Positions 45,567 through 56,400 of a stretch of DNA of 64,000 nt are shown here, in pieces; the stretch's first letter is position 1; every line of letters begins with the position of its first letter. This DNA comes from Conoideocrella luteorostrata. Its lineage: Eukaryota > Ascomycota > Sordariomycetes > Hypocreales > Clavicipitaceae. The notes beneath the pieces were generated by a model. It was not told the DNA's origin. It saw only the letters and a list, made by a program, of their open reading frames with translations, and did not search any database. Location: contig JASWJB010000096.1 in assembly GCA_032433595.1 (NCBI GenBank), positions 1-64,000 on the forward strand. Direction: 5' to 3'. The translations under genes and the position numbers were made by a program.

Positions 45567-47113
45567 ATGACTATTCAATTACCGCGTGCATATAATTTCG
45601 CACGCATGACCTTTCTGGCCAGCCTAGTGATTACGTTCTGCTTTATATTGAACTTAACGTGGCCGAGCTTGGAAACCAAGAGCAATGTTTAGTGGCCTCA
45701 CAAAAATACATGGGATATATCTGAAGCAGCACAGAATAGAACACTTGGATTTGAGAAAATCTACTATATTAGTATGCGACAGTATGTTCGCCCCGCACCG
45801 TCGCAAATACAATAACCTCATTGTCTACACAGCCGAACGGATAGACAGGATATGATGAATATACTAGCCGAATCTACGAAAATTAAACTAGTTTTACAAG
45901 AAGGGGTAACCAACTAACTAAAACTAAGGTCCTAGGCTTACAAATTAGTATCTAACTAATAGCAACTAGATTAATGGCAGTATTATCAGCGATAAGGCAA
46001 AGCCTCAGGGAATTGACGGCTTAAGACCAGAACAACTAGGATGCTGGCGTAGCCATGCAGACATTTGGCGGAAAATTATTAACGAAAATATACAAACAGC
46101 TATTATTTTAGAGGATGATGCAGATTGGGATATCAATATTCATTCTAAATTTCAACAATTAAGTCAACAACTAAGAAGAGGCACACTAAGAAAGCAACAA
46201 GCTACAAGCTATGAAGCTAAATTTACACCTTATGGTAAGTCAAGCTATCTACAATTAAGCTACATTACCAACCAGCATATGACTTGGCATTTTATTTATT
46301 ATTACTCATTAATTATAGGGCTTTACTGGGACCTTCTTTATATAGGTTCTTGCTGGGATATCCCAAACGAAAAGAACCGGCCAAAACACCAAGTGTATAA
46401 TGATTATTATGCACCAAATTCTAAAGAGTATGTATCAAATTTTCTGCCTATAAAGCAGTTTTACTAAATCCTTCTGAGGATGTCTAGTGCGTTTTATAAT
46501 GAGCTTAAGGGTTAGGGCATAGAGTTTGTGTGGGTTGCACAGGGTTGTGCAATGATCATGATCATCGGCTTCAAATACAATATATTCAATAATAGTCAAG
46601 TCTATCTAAGAGAGGGAAAACAAGTCAAGCTATGATGCCTACGATACCCGTATAAATAGGGTGGCCGAAAGGTGACCACGTGACGATATCCGTGCTCTTG
46701 TTGTGTGCTTGGCGGCGATATTCCAACAGTTTGAGAACAATACACGGGTTCGAGTCCTAGCTCCGTCTTGGTATTCTGTATGCACAATTGGCTATGCATT
46801 GACCCTAAAAGGAGCTCAAAAGCTTCTATATGCAGTGGGAAACGGAAGGGGCTTAGAAGCACCAGTTGATCTTGCTATGATTGATGCAGTACAAAAAGGG
46901 TACTTGAACGCTCTTACAATAGTCCCTCCAATAATTACACCGTGGAAAACAGGAACAGCTTCGGACAGCGATATCGACGATCTAAACAACAGGGAGGGGA
47001 AACTTCCTCGTGGGAGTGAGAATCTACGGCATAGTGCGAGGCGGAATTTAGAGATGACGATTGGGAAACCAATGCTGCTGGATCAACCTCATCAAGAGCA
47101 GACAAAACTGTAG
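45567..47113 (+). pseudogene. GT25-type glycosyltransferase split by a solo LTR
   Basis: The ATG at 45567 starts a cytosolic head and a single membrane anchor (MTFLASLVITFCFILNL), typical of a type II Golgi protein. TAG at 45690-45692 interrupts before FEKIYYISM. After a likely intron come RTDRQDMMNILAEST, then (46020 on) LRPEQLGCWRSHADIWRKI and the acidic AIILEDDADWD, which marks the nucleotide-sugar site of family GT25. The C-terminal part (YSVCTIGYALTLKGAQKLL; APVDLAMIDAVQKG) lies after a 200-bp element at 46529-46728; the frame runs GIEF up to the element and ENNTRV after it. Relatives occur widely in Sordariomycetes with unknown acceptors. Premature stop and insertion make it non-functional. 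Confidence 0.82.
46529..46728 (-). mobile_element. Solo LTR, subfamily A, target duplication GTTTG
   Basis: A 200-bp element beginning TGTGGGTTGC and ending ATTCCAACA on the plus strand, so its own 5' end (TGTTGGAAT) faces right. It is flanked by direct GTTTG at 46524-46528 and 46729-46733. It is homologous to 52218-52418 and 62493-62685. It sits inside the glycosyltransferase coding sequence. No internal retrotransposon sequence is present, so it arose by LTR-LTR recombination. Confidence 0.93.
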
Positions 47114-47444
47114 TAAATGTAAAAGTATATCTAATATATTCGATTAACAAGTTAACTTGATTGTGTCTCATACTTATCAATTGTACATGCGGACCTTGCA
47201 AGCTACACTATTTTTAGTGAGTCGTGCATAATTTAATAAAATTATCTATTATGTCTCGGCGACTGTTCACGACTGTTACATGGGCACCTGGGTGTCCAAA
47301 TTATATCAGCAGCCAACCAAACCTAGCCAGGCTGGCTTTAGCGCGTCGCCCATTCTGCATTGCTTCGTCCCAGACAGTAAGATGGAACAGCGATTATTTC
47401 CGCTAGACGTTCTTCCGCCTGAAAGCACATACGAATCTCGCGAA
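47114..47444. other. Intergenic DNA
   Basis: Space between two convergent pseudogenes. Nothing is recognised. Confidence 0.4.
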
Positions 47445-48210
47445 TCACTGCTGGCATTTATCCTTCATCTTGCTCGATGCCAATGCCCAGTCATCCGTCC
47501 ATTTGCGATAAAAAGGTTGATATCCCAACATTCCTCCCAGCCACCTGCCAACGAAAATGCCCGTTAATTGTGCCAATCGCCGGCTAAAAGGTATCCACAT
47601 TGGAAAGGTGAGATACGACCCGCCGGCGTCAAACATCTAGGTTAATTTGCAAAATATCAGGTAACGAAACGAAACCTGGACGGACAATCATAGGGTGACG
47701 CACATTGATAACCTGGATAAGGTCAAAGCTGCCGCCCCTTATGAGGACCTCATCCCGGTAGCCGTACCAGTTTTGGAAGAAAATATCGTCAAGCTGGAAG
47801 GTCTTTTGTGACTTCTCCCCTGAAAGCAGAAACTTCGTTCTCTTCCCACCATCAGCACTGTGGTCTACGATGGGGTATACCCGATCAAAAACTCGCCGTT
47901 GTTGACTATTAAGCTGTGTTCTGTACCCTCTACCTCAATCCCCATTGTCCCATCGTGCACTTGAATGTATTCTGCTTGATACGGGTGAAAGTGCATGGGC
48001 GGCCTCTCCGCGGCGAGCTTCTTGAGATGCGGGTTATCCAAATCGAGGTGACATGGTAGCAGAATGCTTTATCGAGGCCGTCGACACGTGAGACTCTGAC
48101 TGCCCCGTTAAAACTGAAGAATAATTGTTCTTGGTCAGTTACAGTTGGCGGCGAGATGGATGAAAATAAGCTCACGCATTAATGATCAAGTTAGTGTCAG
48201 AGGCAGACAT
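47445..48210 (-). pseudogene. Cupin-domain protein of the metabolite cluster, broken
   Basis: The ATG at 48210 opens MSASDTNLIINA and a first intron (GTGAGC donor, about 48174-48110). The single cupin barrel follows with the metal motif MHFHPYQAEYIQVHDG (about 48005-47960) and GTMGIEVEGTEHSL. Next come KRTKFLLSGEKSQKTFQLDD and FQNWYGYRDEVLIRG, a second intron near 47715-47640, and a membrane-associating tail (WIPFSRRLAQLTGIFVGRW; GYQPFYRKWTDDW). Lesions are a frameshift near 48050 just before the barrel, TAG at 47867-47865 after it, and a further shift near 47855. Proteins of this shape occur beside prenyltransferases and PKSs in fungal clusters and may act as cyclases or isomerases; the role is inferred from context. 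Confidence 0.75.
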
Positions 48211-48974
48211 GATTGCTTGACTACGTTGCGTCACGTATCAAATTTCCGGGCGGGGCTGTTGATGAAAAGCGGCCTATCGGGAGTGCCGATTGTTTAGACT
48301 GCTCGCTACAACTGAGCCAAGTTGCGATCTGCCTAGGGCTGATGGATATGGAGTACAGAGTCTGTGGTAGGCGGACAAGTTCGGTTTGCACAAGTGAGGG
48401 GGATACTATCTATTTGATGGAACCAACCCTTGTGGGTACAGCCTCGTCTGCGGCCGTTTTCTTCAAAGTCCCTCTGGGCCACACCTCCTTCGAACCCCAA
48501 CCTCCACACGATGAAGTACGCTGCACATCTCTTTTGTGCTGCAGCCAACTACCTCGGGTCACATAGCTGCTCCGTACGAAGTACACACTCTTCAGGTCCT
48601 GGAAACATGGCACAACACGTTACGACATTGGGGGCTGGTTCCATCGTGATGCATGTGGGGTCCAACTACTACTTCAAGTTCCACACAAAGCCTCCAGCAG
48701 GGCATCTGGGGCCCTTCATGGCTGGAATAGGAGAGGCGCCTTGATGGCGGGGTGGGGAAAAGGACTACGTAGTTATCTACTACTCCATAGTGCCTCCCGG
48801 AATACGACGGGTGACGACACGCACTAAAGTAACCTCTGGTGTTTTTTGTGCAACATCTGGATTCTGTTCTGAGTCGAAAAGCGAGGCCATGCTACCATGA
48901 CCAAACTGCCCACCCACCCCTCCTTCGCCACAAGTCTCATCGCATCTTCTTTTCTTTTTTTTTTTCATTCTCTC
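48211..48974. other. Intergenic DNA
   Basis: This lies between the divergent cupin and prenyltransferase remnants and should have held their shared promoter. Only short frames are present, none recognisable. Confidence 0.4.
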
Positions 48975-49988
48975 ATGTCTTGCACCTCGTTGTTACATCA
49001 ATTGTCAAGAGCCTCGCTACCCCTAGTGAGAAGCCTGGTAAGAAGCCTGGTAAGAAGCCTGGTGAGAAACTGGAGATTTTGACGAAGCGAGATGCTGGGT
49101 TGAACCAGCAGTATGGAGGATTTCATACTGGCAGCTGGGTTGACAAGCTGCCTTCATCGTGGGCCCTCTTTGTTCAATTGACCCGGCTGAGTCCCCCGGT
49201 CGGGGTTTTCCTCGTCTTATTCCCGCATCTATTCGGTGTTCTGCATGCGTCCATTCTGAGGCAGCTGCCCTTTGCGCAGACCCTCCGTGTCGGGTTCTCC
49301 AATGCCATCCACGGATGGAATGACCTCGTGGACGCGCCTATAGACGAGCATGTCACTCGCACCAAGAACCGCCCAATTGTCAGAGGCGCCATGTCCTCAA
49401 GCGGGGCATTCCTTTTCACCACGAGTCAGCCTCTGTGTGGTCTTGCGCTTCTTCCAACACTGCCTAGAGTCACCGCTATTACCGTGGTTCCGAGCATTGT
49501 GGTCAATTTTTACTATCCCTTCTCGAAGCGTCACACCTATTTTGCGCAGTTTGTCTTGGGTGTCAGTCTCGCGTGGGGTGTCGTGGTTGGGGCGGCTGCC
49601 ATGGGTGTGGTGCCCTGGTAGGCTGATGCGCTGGCTTCGATGGCGTGCCTGTTTGTTGCATTGGCACTATGGATAGTCATCTACGACACCGTCTATGCCT
49701 TCCAAGACATGGAAAATGACGTTCTTGTCGGTGTCAAGAGCACTGCCATGTTGTTTGGAAGGAATGCAAAGCCCTTTCTGCGGGCTTGTCTGAGCTCCTT
49801 GGTTGCTCTTCTCTGTGCCTATGGCAGTCTGCTCGATGCTGGCACCGGATACCATGGCATCCCTGGGTGTCATAATCACGAAAGTCGATCTGCAGATTTC
49901 TGCTAGCTGTTGGTGGTGGTTCAAGTATGGTTTCTGGCTTGCTGGAAATTCTATAGCAGAGGCGCTGCTCTCACAGTTGCTAGTCTAG
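48975..49988 (+). pseudogene. UbiA-type aromatic prenyltransferase, broken
   Basis: The frame from about 49074 reads GSWVDKLPSSWALFVQLTRL and PPVGVFLVLFPHLFG, then the first Asp-rich motif NDLVDAPID followed by RTKNRPIVRGAMS (49318-49390), several membrane helices, and the second motif YAFQDMENDVLVGVKSTAM. The C-terminus ASCWWWFKYGFWLAG (49896-49940) is in another frame. Lesions are TAG at 49619-49621 after GVVPW, a frameshift between about 49860 and 49890, and an apparent loss of one helix before the first motif. A 12-bp tandem repeat (49026-49072) adds KPGK units at the N-terminus, where the true start is unclear. Intact members of this UbiA/Coq2-like group attach farnesyl or other prenyl chains to polyketide aromatics in membranes. 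Confidence 0.87.
49026..49072 (+). repeat. 12-bp tandem repeat (AAGCCTGGTAAG)
   Basis: Three and a half copies in the 5' part of the prenyltransferase remnant, coding Lys-Pro-Gly-Lys repeats in that frame and Ser-Leu-Val-Arg repeats in the next. Confidence 0.85.
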
Positions 49989-50440
49989 GTTTATGCATGT
50001 GCTGTGTTATTAGGCCGAAATATTTAATGTGGGCTACATATCTACTAGTGCTGGTGTTAAAAGAATACTTGTTATGTTTTTATTTTATTTTCTTTCGTCT
50101 TGCATATTACGTCACTTTGCAGGATTTCGAGGGCCAGCCACACCTGCCCTGCCCTGCCCTGCTGGTGAACATTAACCATTACTTTAATTTTTGCGGTGTT
50201 TTATAAAGGATTTGAGTCATATGGCGTCGTGCGAGTCAGGCTGTGCTGTTATCGGAGTTCACTTTAGGACCGCAGAATGAACAATGCAAAGTGTTTCATT
50301 TAATATTGTGCAGTTGAGACTATTACTAGCTATACTGTATCCATGCAAGCTTGTCTATAGTATTAATAATACTAGCCGTGTGCTGGGGCATAGAGTTGTT
50401 TGTAAAAAGACTATAAGTAAAACGGAAAACTTTAACTCCA
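49989..50440. other. Intergenic DNA between convergent genes
   Basis: An AT-rich 3' flank; a CCTGCC repeat is at 50147-50162. No gene. Confidence 0.4.
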
Positions 50441-51463
50441 TCAGCTGTGCGAGCGTTCACCAGGTACACCTTGAAGTGCCGTGGTCTCCTTGCCGATGTT
50501 CCCCCATACCAAAGTTTGTGCCCAGAGTCTAGACTGCAGGTCCTCATTCTGGCTGTCCGGCGAGCTCTCGTCTTTAGTAAGAAGCGTAAAAAATCCTCTC
50601 TTACCAGCATACTCGGGGCTGAGCGCAAGCTCAACAGTATCCTTCCCAGCTGGCACCGTGGTACGTAGTGTTGGACCCATAACGAGACGCAATAGCGGAA
50701 GAAGGGGCTTGTAAACTAGCATTTGCATGTAGTGCAGGCTTAGAGGGGTGTTGGTTCGAAGGGCACGCGAGTCGACCATATTGCCAGGATTAACTGCCAT
50801 AGCAGTCACTTTGCTAAGCCGGGCATCTTTCTCAAGATACCGGTTCAACGCATACATCCATGCCGTGATAGCTAGCTTTGAGGTGGCATATCTTTGGTAC
50901 CCGCGACCCTGCTTATCATAGTCTGCAGTGGGCTTCACCAAAAGGTCTAGATTTTCGGGGATAGCTGGGGGATACTTTTCCATGGCATTCTTGCCAGGCC
51001 AGTGCGAGTCGCTCGAGATAAGAATGACACGGCCGCCAGCATCATTAAAGCTTCCCAGTAATCTTAAAACTAGAGTGGCATGCGAAATGTGCGATACTTG
51101 AAACGTCTTGTCAAATCCATCCTCGGTAAGCTCAGGGTCGCTCACAAGATTCCAGTAGTATGCGTTGCAGACGATAGCCACTAACTGGGGGTACAGGCCA
51201 CTCTGAACACCCGCGGCGATAGTGGCAGCGAACTTGTGAGTGGCTGAAAGGCTGGCTAGGTCAAGAGGCAGGATGGAAGCATTGGTGCCAGCGCTTTGGT
51301 GCTCGGCGATAACGTCGCGCAGCTTGTTGGTGTTAACATCGGTGTTGGAAGCGTCTCTTACTGTAAACACGACGGTATGTCCGGGATACTGTTCGAGGAG
51401 GTGCTTAGCCGCGGGGATGCCCATGGAGCTATTTGCTCCGGTGAAGATGATGAGACCAGACAT
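50441..51463 (-). CDS. Short-chain dehydrogenase/reductase of the metabolite cluster
   Basis: An intronless frame of 340 residues with ATG at 51463. The N-terminal cofactor motif is TGANSSMGIPAA. The usual NNAG motif is altered to VCNAYYW. The active-site pair is YATSK (in the context YQRYATSKLAITAW), followed by AVNPGNMVDSRA. It also has a long C-terminal extension ending KRGFFTLLTKDESSP. This atypical SDR form, similar to retinol-dehydrogenase-like reductases in fungal meroterpenoid clusters, is expected to use NAD(P)H on a cyclic ketone or alcohol. It is intact between the broken prenyltransferase and the nearly intact PKS. An independent role or a recent cluster collapse would explain its preservation. 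Confidence 0.87.
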   Translation of the reverse strand: MSGLIIFTGANSSMGIPAAKHLLEQYPGHTVVFTVRDASNTDVNTNKLRDVIAEHQSAGTNASILPLDLASLSATHKFAATIAAGVQSGLYPQLVAIVCNAYYWNLVSDPELTEDGFDKTFQVSHISHATLVLRLLGSFNDAGGRVILISSDSHWPGKNAMEKYPPAIPENLDLLVKPTADYDKQGRGYQRYATSKLAITAWMYALNRYLEKDARLSKVTAMAVNPGNMVDSRALRTNTPLSLHYMQMLVYKPLLPLLRLVMGPTLRTTVPAGKDTVELALSPEYAGKRGFFTLLTKDESSPDSQNEDLQSRLWAQTLVWGNIGKETTALQGVPGERSHS

Positions 51464-52217
51464 TCTAAGCGAGGGACTGGGGGAATAATGGTAATGGACC
51501 GCCGAGGAAAGAGAGTTTGCAGTACCAGGAGTATTGAGTAAATTGGCGATGCGGTGTTAGTAGCTTGGCGGAGCCAAAAGTAGGAATGATGGTGGATTGC
51601 CGGCCCACGGATGTGGATAGGATAGAGTCTTTGGAAATTTGACGGAAATTATCATTCCGAGTCCACGCAGTTGGAAAATGACAGGCTAGGGCGAAGTGGT
51701 TGTGAAGCGGGGAGGTGCTTGTTCCATTGGGGGGAGCCCCTGCGGAGTACTTAGTGCCGAAACTCCACTGGAGTCACGCATCCTGGCAGAATATGGAAGA
51801 CACATCTGGACTACTCGTGCCACGCCCCACCATACGGAGTACACCTTGAGTACTTATTACATCGGGCCCGGACTCATATCTGGACTGAGAGGCCCCACGG
51901 CTCAATTCTTGCTTTTTGCTCGGTTGTTGGCTTTGCGAGCCACGGAATTCTCAGAGTCGGCCTTGTTGGCTGCGGGCTGTTGGTCGTCGCGAATGGATTT
52001 GCTTCGCACTTGTGGCAAACAAAAGAGAATACCCACTCACATTCATGCCGTAGTACAATCATGACGGGCTCGGAGGTATGAACACGAGAAAATGCGACAA
52101 CAAGGCCGCAGGAAGAGAATCCTCGCTGCTGTGTAACAGCTGAGTTAGAAAACATTTATCACAACTGTGAAGTTTGATGGGGTTAGGTACATGCTTGCCA
52201 CCATCTTGGGAAGCTGG

Positions 52218-52418
52218 TGTTGGAATCCCTCGGTCAAGCACATAAGGAAGCACGGAGCAGGTCACGAGGTCACCTTTTGGTCACGATGTTTATAGGATGA
52301 TATCAGGGCTTCCACCTTGACTTGTTTTCCTCTTTTTAGATAGACAGATTTGAATACATTGTTTTTGCATTTTGAAGCATTGATGTAGATCACTGCACAA
52401 CACCGTGTGCAACCTACA
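52218..52418 (+). mobile_element. Solo LTR, subfamily A, target duplication GCTGG
   Basis: It runs TGTTGGAATCCC to GCAACCTACA, 201 bp, flanked by GCTGG at 52213-52217 and 52419-52423. It contains GTCACGAGGTCACCTTTTGG and a TATA-like GTTTATAGG, matching the other subfamily A copies. Confidence 0.93.
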
Positions 52419-52433
52419 GCTGGTTCTATCGGA

Positions 52434-52655
52434 AGCGATAGTATAGAAGTGAATTTGGAGTGATAATAATAAGCATGTAAATTAATGAATATTGATGATG
52501 ACCCTAGATGATGTGATTCCTTCTAATTCCTGTCTATAAGCTTCCTTTTTTGCTTGCTCCCCTTCCTGCCTCTGGCACCTATTTCTGTTAACGTCTGCCT
52601 CACCTAAGGCTACGGCCTTCCCCAGTTTTCGGCGTCTCCTAGCGTTCTATCTAGA
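52434..52655 (+). repeat. Copy 1 of a ~230-bp dispersed repeat
   Basis: Aligns with 61320-61552: ATAGTATAGAAGTGAATT, ATTGATGATGAC, AATTCCTGTCTATAAGCTTCC, CCTTCCTGCCTCTGGCACC and TCGGCGTCTCCTAGCGTTCT are shared with a few substitutions. Its right edge is at about 52655. No coding potential is seen. It is probably a fragment of a retroelement. Confidence 0.8.
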
Positions 52656-53428
52656 AAATTCTATGGGAATCAATTCGTTCCGTTGGGCCTTTTAGTTATA
52701 AATATTTCTATCCTTCTAGATAATAGAAAATGCCTCATTTTTGCTCACAATGGAAAAGCCGGAAATCTGGTCGCAAGATACGATGCACAGAAATAGACAA
52801 CAATAAGAGGTTCTAAGAGATTAGCTTAAGCCACAGAATCCGGCTACAACAAAAATAGGAATCGGTCGAATTCAATGACCTAGGAAGGTCTGACGGAAAT
52901 GCCTAGATTGATGGCACCCAGAGAGGGATTTCAGGTATAAATAGCTGTCAAATTCCTCTTCAATTAGATAGAAATCGAGTACTTCATTCCACTGCACGCA
53001 TCAGACATCCGTAGCTGGTTTCAAAACCACTCATACACTAGGTTGCCATCTCTTTGAGAGGTTCCAGTTTCTTTCTTCTCTGCTATTCAATCAAATCGTT
53101 AGTTTCCAAGCATGCTTGGCTGAATAAGCCCCATGCCCCTGACAGTATTCCTCAGATCCGATATCAAGGAGTGCAATAGAAGAACAACTGAATGTTAGAT
53201 AAATCTTAAATTTCAATCTACATACAACAAAATACTAGCAAAATACTAGCAAAGAGTTATTCCAGCTTGATTTGTAAATGAAGAGAAAGAATAGAATCGA
53301 GGAGAAATATACAAATCATAAACTAGCTTTGTTGAAAAGCATGATAAGCCTTGCGTAATAAACAAGGTAACAAAGTAAGCTGTGAAGCCTACAGAAAACT
53401 ACCAACTTATGGTAAGAAACAAGAGACA

Positions 53429-56400
53429 TTATGTTGAGGAAACCATTTTCTTCAAATCACCAATCGTTATCACTTCAAGATAGAATGCATCGCGAATCTC
53501 GATGCCAAGATTCTCTCGCAACTTCTGTGATATAACGAGAGACATGAGTGAGTCAAGCCCAATATCCGCAATTTCACATTCGTCGGTCAATAAGCCCGTA
53601 TCGACAGCAAGCTCTTCAGCCAAAATTGTTATAGCCCGCGAGGCAACATCATCGCCATTGGAATTTTCGTCACCGCTGTTGCTGTTGGTCTTTCCTATCT
53701 GTCCATTCGGAGATGGCGATTCTCCTGGCGTCAAAAGATTGTAATCAAGCTGAGCCACCAACTTTGGGCTGCTACTCGAATTACTGCCAGGTCTAGAATA
53801 CATAGGAGTTATGGTAGATATGGGAATTGTCGCAGTCGTCTTTGTCGTCATCACCGTCGCCGTGGCTTTTGCCTGTAGAGAGCTTGCAAATTGTAGTTGG
53901 CTTGGAGCCGTAGCTCCGTTCTCTTTGGTAAACGGAGCGGGAGGAGCCGAGCCTGCTGGACGGAAAAAACGATTCAACATCAGTCTCGGCCATTGCCGGA
54001 ACAGGATGGCTTCGACCACACCCACAATCTCGCCGTCTTGCAGAATGTAGACGTCACCGACGTAAGAGCCATGCTTGCTGTTTTGGTCAGCAGCCTCTGG
54101 CACCATCCTAACGTATGCGATGTATCGACCGCCAGGGGTCAACGGCTTGGCAAAACGCATAGATTTCCATGATGGGGTGATAAAGAAGTTGTTGATGTTA
54201 TCAAAGTGGGTTCCACCATTCAGAATGAAGCCAGAGAGAGAAACGACACCATCGATGAAATGCGGTGGCACAGCCCAGTCTCCTTGGGTATCTGCGGGGA
54301 AAAGCACTTCGGCCATAGCTTCGTCTTCGTTGAGTATGACTGTTTGCATGGTACGATACATGCTAGAGTAATTCACCAGCTTCCCAAAGAGGGCGTATGC
54401 AAGGTCGGTGGTGAGTTTGTTGGCTGTACCCTTAACTGACATAGCATTGAGTGCGTCAAGGCGACTGGTAACAAGCCTGGTTGTTCGAGCCCAATCGGAC
54501 AGCCAGGTCGAAGGATCCTCGTAGTGAGCTGTAGCGTGACAGTACCAGTTGTCGTTGGATGGGTTGAACCATTTAATGTGAACTTCGCCATTCCCGGAGT
54601 TGGCTTCAGCATTGACAAGAATGGGCTGTGGGTTATTATGGTTTGTGTCTTTCACTACCGGGTTGTGATACTCGAAATTAGCCACATTTATGCCCATTCC
54701 GCTGAATTTTGACGAAAACGCCTTCTCTTGGATCCTTTGAGCTAGGGTGAATGCCATGTCGGCATGGAGAAACTATTGAAAGTTAGAAGGATTGAGCAAT
54801 ATGGTCGCTTATTGTCAACTTACCGACGAAGCGACACCATAACCGTTCATGGCATGCCCTTCTATAACATCGTTGAGCGATGGATCAGTCACATCGCATT
54901 CACCCAAGACCTGCGCCGTCAATGAGTTATAATTCTCAGAGCAGAGTTGATGGATACTTGACGTTCGAAACCCCTTAACTGCAGGAAGTGCCGGCTCTGG
55001 CAAAATCTGGCCCTTGGTCAAATTCCAATCTCCTCTGTACTGGATCCAATAATTCTTGTTATTCCAAGCGTATGTCGGCAAGTTGACTAGTCGAAGTGCT
55101 TGCTCAAACGGACGGTGATACTCATTCCAGTCGATGTTGAGTCCAACCTCGTAGAGACTACTCAGCATCTTCGCTAAAGATGTCCAATTATCGCTCTCTC
55201 GATGTAGGCTTGAGCACACCAGGCGAGAGTCGGCAAGCGTACGGCTAACAAAACCGCTGCATACTGGATGATGGCCCAACTCAAGCCAGATGGTAGATTT
55301 CGACACCACGCCAGCCTTCCACGCTGCATTAAGAGCTCCAGCAAAGTCGACCGTCTTTCGTAGTGAGGTGGGCAAATAAGACGAATCGAAGTTAGAGCCT
55401 GTCTCAATGACTACTGAATCTCGAGGAGATATAATGGGAATGCTGGGTCTGTTGTACTCGATGCCTTGGGTCTGGCGAATGAGATCAGTGACGACGTTGT
55501 CCATTTGAGCCGTATGATATGCATGTGGCACATCTAGACTCGTTGTCCTGTACCCTGCTTTGGATAGACGATCCGACATTATTTTCAGATGCTCGACAGT
55601 ACCGCCAATAACGGTCTCTTTGGGGCTGTTGATACAAGCTATTTCAAATGGCTCCATATTTGCCTCACGCGTAATTTCGGCCTCAGAGGCGCGAACTGAA
55701 ACCATGCCATGGGTGTAAGATGAGCAGTTGGACTCCAGAATGTTTGCTCGTGTCCCAACGAGGAAGACTGTGTCACTATCGGACAGCACACCCGCCACAG
55801 CCAGGGCGGCATATTCACCTAAGCTGTGTCCAATGACAGCACATGCCTTGATACCAAACGTCATATAAAGTCGAGCGAGAGCAATTTCAACGCATACAAT
55901 GGCGAGATGCATGGAGGAGATTGGTATACTTTCGGGAGCAATCGTTTTATCAATGGCAGGGAGGAAGGAGGGGAAATTATGGCGACATGCAAGACTATCA
56001 AACTGGTCGAGCTGCCCGCGAAAGAAGGGAGAGTCGCGGTAAAGCTGTGCTCCAATTCCCTCATAAAAAGTGCCTTGGCCAGCAAAAGTGAAAGCCACCG
56101 AGGGTCGTTTCACAAGCACCGGAGTCTGAGACATAGCAGTTTCGATGTGCGATTGAAGCTGTTTGACGGCGTCGGCCAAAGATTTTACTACAATGGATTT
56201 CCGGTATTCGTAGTGACGTCTCCTAGCTGAGAGTGTGTAGGCGACGTCTGCAAGAGACAAGTCTTGCGAAGCTTCAATATGTTTGACGAGGTGCCTGATA
56301 TTCAAGCTGAGAGATTGAGCCGTCTTTGCTGAAACCGTAATGGCATGGGCTTCTCGGGTGTCCTGGCATAGCCGTGGCCTTGGGCTGGCCTCTTCGATAA

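Larger units (their letters stand above)
51464..53428. other. Intergenic DNA with solo LTR and shared repeat
   Basis: 51464-51700 is the SDR promoter. A solo LTR lies at 52218-52418 and, 16 bases later, a repeat also present at 61320-61552. The rest to the PKS stop at 53429 is AT-rich without recognisable features. Confidence 0.45.

Noticed and set aside
46736..46760. GGGTTCGAGTCCTAGCTCCG resembles a tRNA T-arm
   Set aside because: The flanking bases do not form the T-stem, no acceptor or anticodon arm lies upstream, and the stretch codes for a conserved part of the glycosyltransferase.
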